From positions 1-16,673 of the forward strand of contig JAAYGO010000015.1 in assembly GCA_012727685.1 (NCBI GenBank): a DNA stretch of 16,673 bases, written 5' to 3'. The notes beneath the pieces were generated by a model. That model worked only from the letters and a program-made list of their open reading frames with translations, searched no databases and was not told where the DNA came from. Of the stretch, positions 13,649-16,673 are shown piece after piece. Each line of letters opens with the position of its first letter. Positions within the stretch are counted from its first letter, which is position 1. Position numbers and translations under genes: made by a program. This stretch comes from Bacillota bacterium (GTDB lineage: Bacteria > Bacillota > Dethiobacteria > DTU022).

Positions 13649-14092
13649 TTATTGATTGCGCATTTTCTCTATATAGCGGCAGGCGTTATGGGCCATTTTT
13701 TCCAGTAAAGTGAAGGCTTGCTCCATTTCTTCTTTGGTTAAGCCGGTGCTGATTATATCCGACCAGCGCTGCAGGATTTCTGACAGCTTCGGTTTAAGTT
13801 CCAGCGCCCTGGCGGTCAGGTAAATACGGTTGCAGCGCAGATCTTCCCGGCTGGTTTCCCGGCGCACATAGCCGGCTTGCTCCAGCTTACTGATCGCCCG
13901 GGCAGTGGCGCCCTTATCGATCTTCAGCAGTTGGGCCAGTTCGTCCTGGCAGATCCCGTCTTTGTGGTAGAGGGCGATGAGAAAAGGGGCCTGACCCTGG
14001 CCGATCGCATACGGTTCCAATTCCCTGGAAATATAGATCCGGCCGTAGCGATGTAACTGGGAAATCCACCGGCCCAGCGTTTGCTCGAGCAT
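13649..14092 (-). CDS. MarR-family transcriptional regulator
   Basis: 147-residue winged-helix dimer protein. The recognition helix region is CQDELAQLLKIDKGATARAISKLEQAGYVRR (~48-78), followed by the wing REDLRCNRIYLTARA with the family D-x-R and LT marks. A C-terminal dimerisation helix ends IEKMRNQ. ATG 14092 follows AAAGAGGTG at good spacing. First gene of a two-gene operon with the MATE pump; it probably represses its own promoter until a ligand (perhaps the exported compound) binds. The AAGGAG for the pump overlaps its stop codon. Confidence 0.93.
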   Translation of the reverse strand: MLEQTLGRWISQLHRYGRIYISRELEPYAIGQGQAPFLIALYHKDGICQDELAQLLKIDKGATARAISKLEQAGYVRRETSREDLRCNRIYLTARALELKPKLSEILQRWSDIISTGLTKEEMEQAFTLLEKMAHNACRYIEKMRNQ

Positions 14093-14107
14093 CTGAACAC
14101 CTCTTTA

Positions 14108-14121
14108 GTTGCCATGACAAC
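14108..14121. promoter_or_regulatory. Candidate MarR operator 2 (downstream of start site)
   Basis: Palindrome GTTGCCATGACAAC, with GTTG/CAAC arms, lies between the predicted transcription start and the marR Shine-Dalgarno. It matches the reverse complement of the site at 14156-14169 in 12 of 14 positions. Confidence 0.6.
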
Positions 14122-14134
14122 CATGCTGTCTATT

Positions 14135-14163
14135 AGTATAACGTTACACCGATCAGTTGTCAA
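14135..14163 (-). promoter_or_regulatory. Consensus promoter of the marR-MATE operon
   Basis: On the minus strand, -35 TTGACA (14163-14158), a 17-base spacer and -10 TATACT (14140-14135). Such a near-consensus promoter would need repression, which the flanking palindromes can supply. Confidence 0.85.
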
Positions 14164-14169
14164 TGCAAC
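14156..14169. promoter_or_regulatory. Candidate MarR operator 1 (over the -35)
   Basis: Palindrome GTTGTCAATGCAAC fully covers the -35 hexamer at 14158-14163. Centre-to-centre distance to the second site is 48 bases. Size and dyad form are typical for MarR dimers. The rest of the 14093-14284 gap has a GCCGG-TTTA-CCGGC hairpin at 14174-14187 and no gene. Confidence 0.65.
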
Positions 14170-14284
14170 CGATGCCGGTTTACCGGCCAGGGCACCGACC
14201 CCGGTTAAAGATAGCTGGGTAAAAAATAGCGCATCAATGTCGGGGAAGATAAAGGGGGCTGACCGAAATCGCTTGGCGATAAAA

Positions 14285-16673
14285 TTACTCCAGTAGCTCC
14301 ATTTTCCGGGCCTGGCTTACAGCCCGCAGGCGCCGGTTGACTCCCAGTTTGCCGTAGATGTTCTGAATGTGGCTTTTCACTGTACTTAAGGTTAGCCCAA
14401 GCTGTTCGGCGATCTCCTGGTTGGCCAGTCCGGAGGCCATCAGGTTGAGGACCTCCATCTCGCGCGGTGTGAGCGTTTCCGGCAGCATTTTGGATCTGGC
14501 CGTCCCGCCGCCTTTCTCCTTGGCTGCCAGGCGGGACAAGGCGGTGACAAAAGCAACCTGGGCGGCAAAGAGGTGCAGTATTTTTAAACGATCAGCGGTA
14601 AAAGCGCCGTCAATGAGGTTGTTCTCAAGGTAAAGGATCGCGTCGCGGTTGTCCCGGCTGCGCACGCTCAGGCAGCAGACAGAGCGCATCTTTTTCGCGG
14701 TGATCTCCGGGTCACGGGTAAAGGGCCCTGTTGCGCAGGCATTGGCCAGCACCTGCGCTTCACCGGTGCGGGAAACATAATGCACGATGGCCTGGGGAAT
14801 ACTGCTTTGTGCCGATAGGGGAGTCGGGGGCAAGGTAACAAATTCTCCGTCTGCAATTTTGACTGCCACTTCCAGGTAAAGCTCGCCGCCGCGGGTCATG
14901 ATCAACGCACCGCTTTGGGCTCCGGCATTCTCGCAGAGGATCTGCATCAGCCGGAGAGCAAGTTGCTGCCAGTTGCTTTCTTCAGCCAGGGAATGTGTTG
15001 TTTTGAGCAGTGCCGCCAGGTCCAGGGAAGCGGCATACTCTAATTCCGGTGCTGTAAGGTGAAGCGATGGCTGCGAAACTTCTGCCCTGCGGTGGGACTC
15101 AACGGCCGCTGCGGCCTCCGCCGCTGCGCTTTTACTTTCCGGCGGCCGGTCAATGCCCGGTGCGGCATGTCTTTGCCTGAGCTTCCGGACCACGACAGCG
15201 GCTCCCCAGGCTGTGAAGCCCCGGCAGGCTTCTTCCAGGAAGCTGGCAGCAATGTTATTCATGTCCCGTTCCCGGTAAAATGAAGAGGTCAGCAGATTGG
15301 CTAAGGCCTGGTCCTGGGGGTAGCCGTTTTCTGCCGCCGCCCGGATGGCCCCTTCGTAGAGTTGCAAGGCCTTGAACGGCCGCCCCCACAGCCGGGCACA
15401 CTCCGCTTCCAATATCAGCCGCCGGTGTTCAAAATTCTGCGGTCCAACCCGGGACCATTTCCGGAAGCGGGCGCGGTATTTGCGCAGGATTCTCCCACTA
15501 CGCCGCCGCTCCAGGGGGTGCAGTCCAGGCCAGATGGCGGTAATGCATAAAGCGTGATAGAAATGGTGCTCGGAGTAAGATATCTCGCCGGCAATATTTT
15601 CAATCTCTGCGGCGATCAGCGCCGCAATGCGCAAGCCCTCGCGGTAATTGCCCATCAGGTAGTGATATTGAATCGCCGATATGTAATAGCTGCGGGCGGT
15701 TGTAAAGGGGACCGTGCCGATCTCCCGGCTGACCGCCGCCCCGAAGTCGGGGGCAGGGGCTTCTCCCTGCAGGCTTAGTGCCAGGTGCTTGAACGCGGTT
15801 AGGAAAAGGACCGGCGTTCCTTCCAGCTTATGAAGGCGCAGCCACTCCAGGTGCCGGCGGCAATCGGCCACCACTTCACTTAAAGGATAACCGCAGTAAT
15901 ATTTTATTTCGACGGCACCGCTTAAGGCATAACCGGCGTAGAAGAGATCTCCGGTCGCCAGGGCATCTTTAAAAACCTTGTCGAAATAGCGCAAGCCCTC
16001 TTTTTTATACACCACCCAGTGATTGAAAAAAGTGTTAAAAGCAAAGATATAGCGCCCCCTGACCGCGGGATAGCGGCTCGTCTCGAGCAGATTGACGGCC
16101 TCTTTCCCCAGCCGGTAGATCTTTTTATTCACGCCGACAATATTGGCAGCTACCAGGGCAAAGCTTCCGGCAGCAACAGGGGTGTATTTTTCAGTGGGAT
16201 ATTTAAGGGATAGCTCCACCATCTTTAATACCAGCGAGGCAAAAAGGTACGGCGAGAGGTGGTAAGAGGAGGCGATAAGGGCGAGCAAAAGATTCAACCC
16301 TTTTAGATGGCGGAGATCTTCCGGTTCCGGGTAAAGGGCCGCTCCTCCGGCCTCCCGGCCGCGCAGGCGCCACCAGCACCCGAGGAAGGCCTTCAGAACG
16401 GAGCTCTTTTTCGGCTCCAGCGGGATCATGATCCCCAGCTCTTTCAAACCGGCAAGGCCCGTGTCGGCCGCCTCGCGGTGGCGTCCCAGGCCGGTATACA
16501 GAATGGTTTTTAGGAGGTAAAGATCCGCCTTTTCCAGGGTGGTTTTCGCCCTGGCCAGGGCGGTATCCAGCATTTGCTGGGCTCTGTCATGGTTGCCGCA
16601 CATATACTCGCACTGGGCGGTTTCGGTGTAAAAGGCCAGGTAAAGGGCATACTGGTTGTCCCAGGAGTGATCC
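14285..16673 (-). CDS. Large TPR-like/GAF/LuxR-type transcriptional regulator, 5' part outside window
   Basis: The frame is open to the right edge (in-frame codons continue past an internal ATG at 16603), so about 795 C-terminal residues are visible and the N-terminus is missing. Order: an alpha-helical, TPR-like region of roughly 500 residues resembling the segment after the AAA-type ATPase in PknK/MalT-like or kinase-ATPase-GAF proteins; an Ala/Glu linker; a GAF sensor domain (about HSLAEESNWQQLALRLMQIL to FAAQVAFVTALSRL); and a C-terminal LuxR HTH with LTPREMEVLNLMASGLANQEIAEQLGL and STVKSHIQNIYGKLGVNRR. The missing part probably holds an ATPase and perhaps a Ser/Thr kinase domain (inference). 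It ends ~120 bases before the marR promoter, reading the same way, with no clear terminator between. Its targets are unknown. Confidence 0.85.
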   Translation of the reverse strand, partial: DHSWDNQYALYLAFYTETAQCEYMCGNHDRAQQMLDTALARAKTTLEKADLYLLKTILYTGLGRHREAADTGLAGLKELGIMIPLEPKKSSVLKAFLGCWWRLRGREAGGAALYPEPEDLRHLKGLNLLLALIASSYHLSPYLFASLVLKMVELSLKYPTEKYTPVAAGSFALVAANIVGVNKKIYRLGKEAVNLLETSRYPAVRGRYIFAFNTFFNHWVVYKKEGLRYFDKVFKDALATGDLFYAGYALSGAVEIKYYCGYPLSEVVADCRRHLEWLRLHKLEGTPVLFLTAFKHLALSLQGEAPAPDFGAAVSREIGTVPFTTARSYYISAIQYHYLMGNYREGLRIAALIAAEIENIAGEISYSEHHFYHALCITAIWPGLHPLERRRSGRILRKYRARFRKWSRVGPQNFEHRRLILEAECARLWGRPFKALQLYEGAIRAAAENGYPQDQALANLLTSSFYRERDMNNIAASFLEEACRGFTAWGAAVVVRKLRQRHAAPGIDRPPESKSAAAEAAAAVESHRRAEVSQPSLHLTAPELEYAASLDLAALLKTTHSLAEESNWQQLALRLMQILCENAGAQSGALIMTRGGELYLEVAVKIADGEFVTLPPTPLSAQSSIPQAIVHYVSRTGEAQVLANACATGPFTRDPEITAKKMRSVCCLSVRSRDNRDAILYLENNLIDGAFTADRLKILHLFAAQVAFVTALSRLAAKEKGGGTARSKMLPETLTPREMEVLNLMASGLANQEIAEQLGLTLSTVKSHIQNIYGKLGVNRRLRAVSQARKMELLE

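Overview
The window reads as a chromosomal segment of a spore-forming, probably strictly anaerobic member of the Firmicutes (class Clostridia, Peptococcaceae/Moorella-like). The grounds are a T-box riboswitch, a YlbJ sporulation membrane protein, a sporulation-type NodB deacetylase, a Gram-positive lipoprotein binding protein, strong AGGAGG-type ribosome binding sites, moderately high GC over most of the window, and a two-gene SUF-like Fe-S assembly locus of the kind found in anaerobes. Species cannot be named from the sequence.

Left part (1-5345). The first ~320 bases are AT-rich, unlike the rest, and carry the tail of an HNH nuclease gene reading rightward. Facing it on the minus strand is a complete T-box leader (promoter, stem I with a readable specifier loop, T-box sequence, terminator) with no gene left to control; the specifier reads best as GCC (Ala). 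Next come a minus-strand polysaccharide deacetylase, a divergent hisC, a cluster of degraded palindromic repeats, a small HMA-domain metallochaperone (minus), ylbJ (plus), and rsmD (minus), which overlaps the 3' end of ylbJ by 51 bases. The coaD gene that separates rsmD and ylbJ in Bacillus is absent.

Middle part (5346-12257). A ~315-base leader with strong inverted repeats precedes a two-gene operon encoding a SufC-type ATPase with a cysteine-rich tail and a SufB/D-type scaffold. Together they correspond to the minimal SMS (SmsCB) Fe-S system; no cysteine desulfurase lies beside them. A complete branched-chain/amide-type ABC importer follows: lipoprotein binding protein, two permeases and two ATPases in the order K-H-M-G-F. 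It is driven by a strong sigma-A-like promoter, has a large inverted repeat between the binding protein and permease genes, and ends in a good terminator.

Right part (12258-16673). On the minus strand, a MarR regulator and a MATE multidrug efflux pump form an operon. Its consensus promoter is flanked by two nearly identical 14-bp palindromes that look like the MarR operators. Downstream of the divergent-looking gap, also on the minus strand, is the C-terminal ~795 residues of a large regulator (helical repeat region, GAF domain, LuxR-type DNA-binding domain) that runs off the right edge.

Most genes are recognisable families. The parts most worth a second look are the orphan T-box and its junction with foreign-looking DNA, the SMS operon with its structured leader and Cys-rich tail, and the paired MarR operators. 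I see no CRISPR array, tRNA, rRNA or intact insertion sequence.
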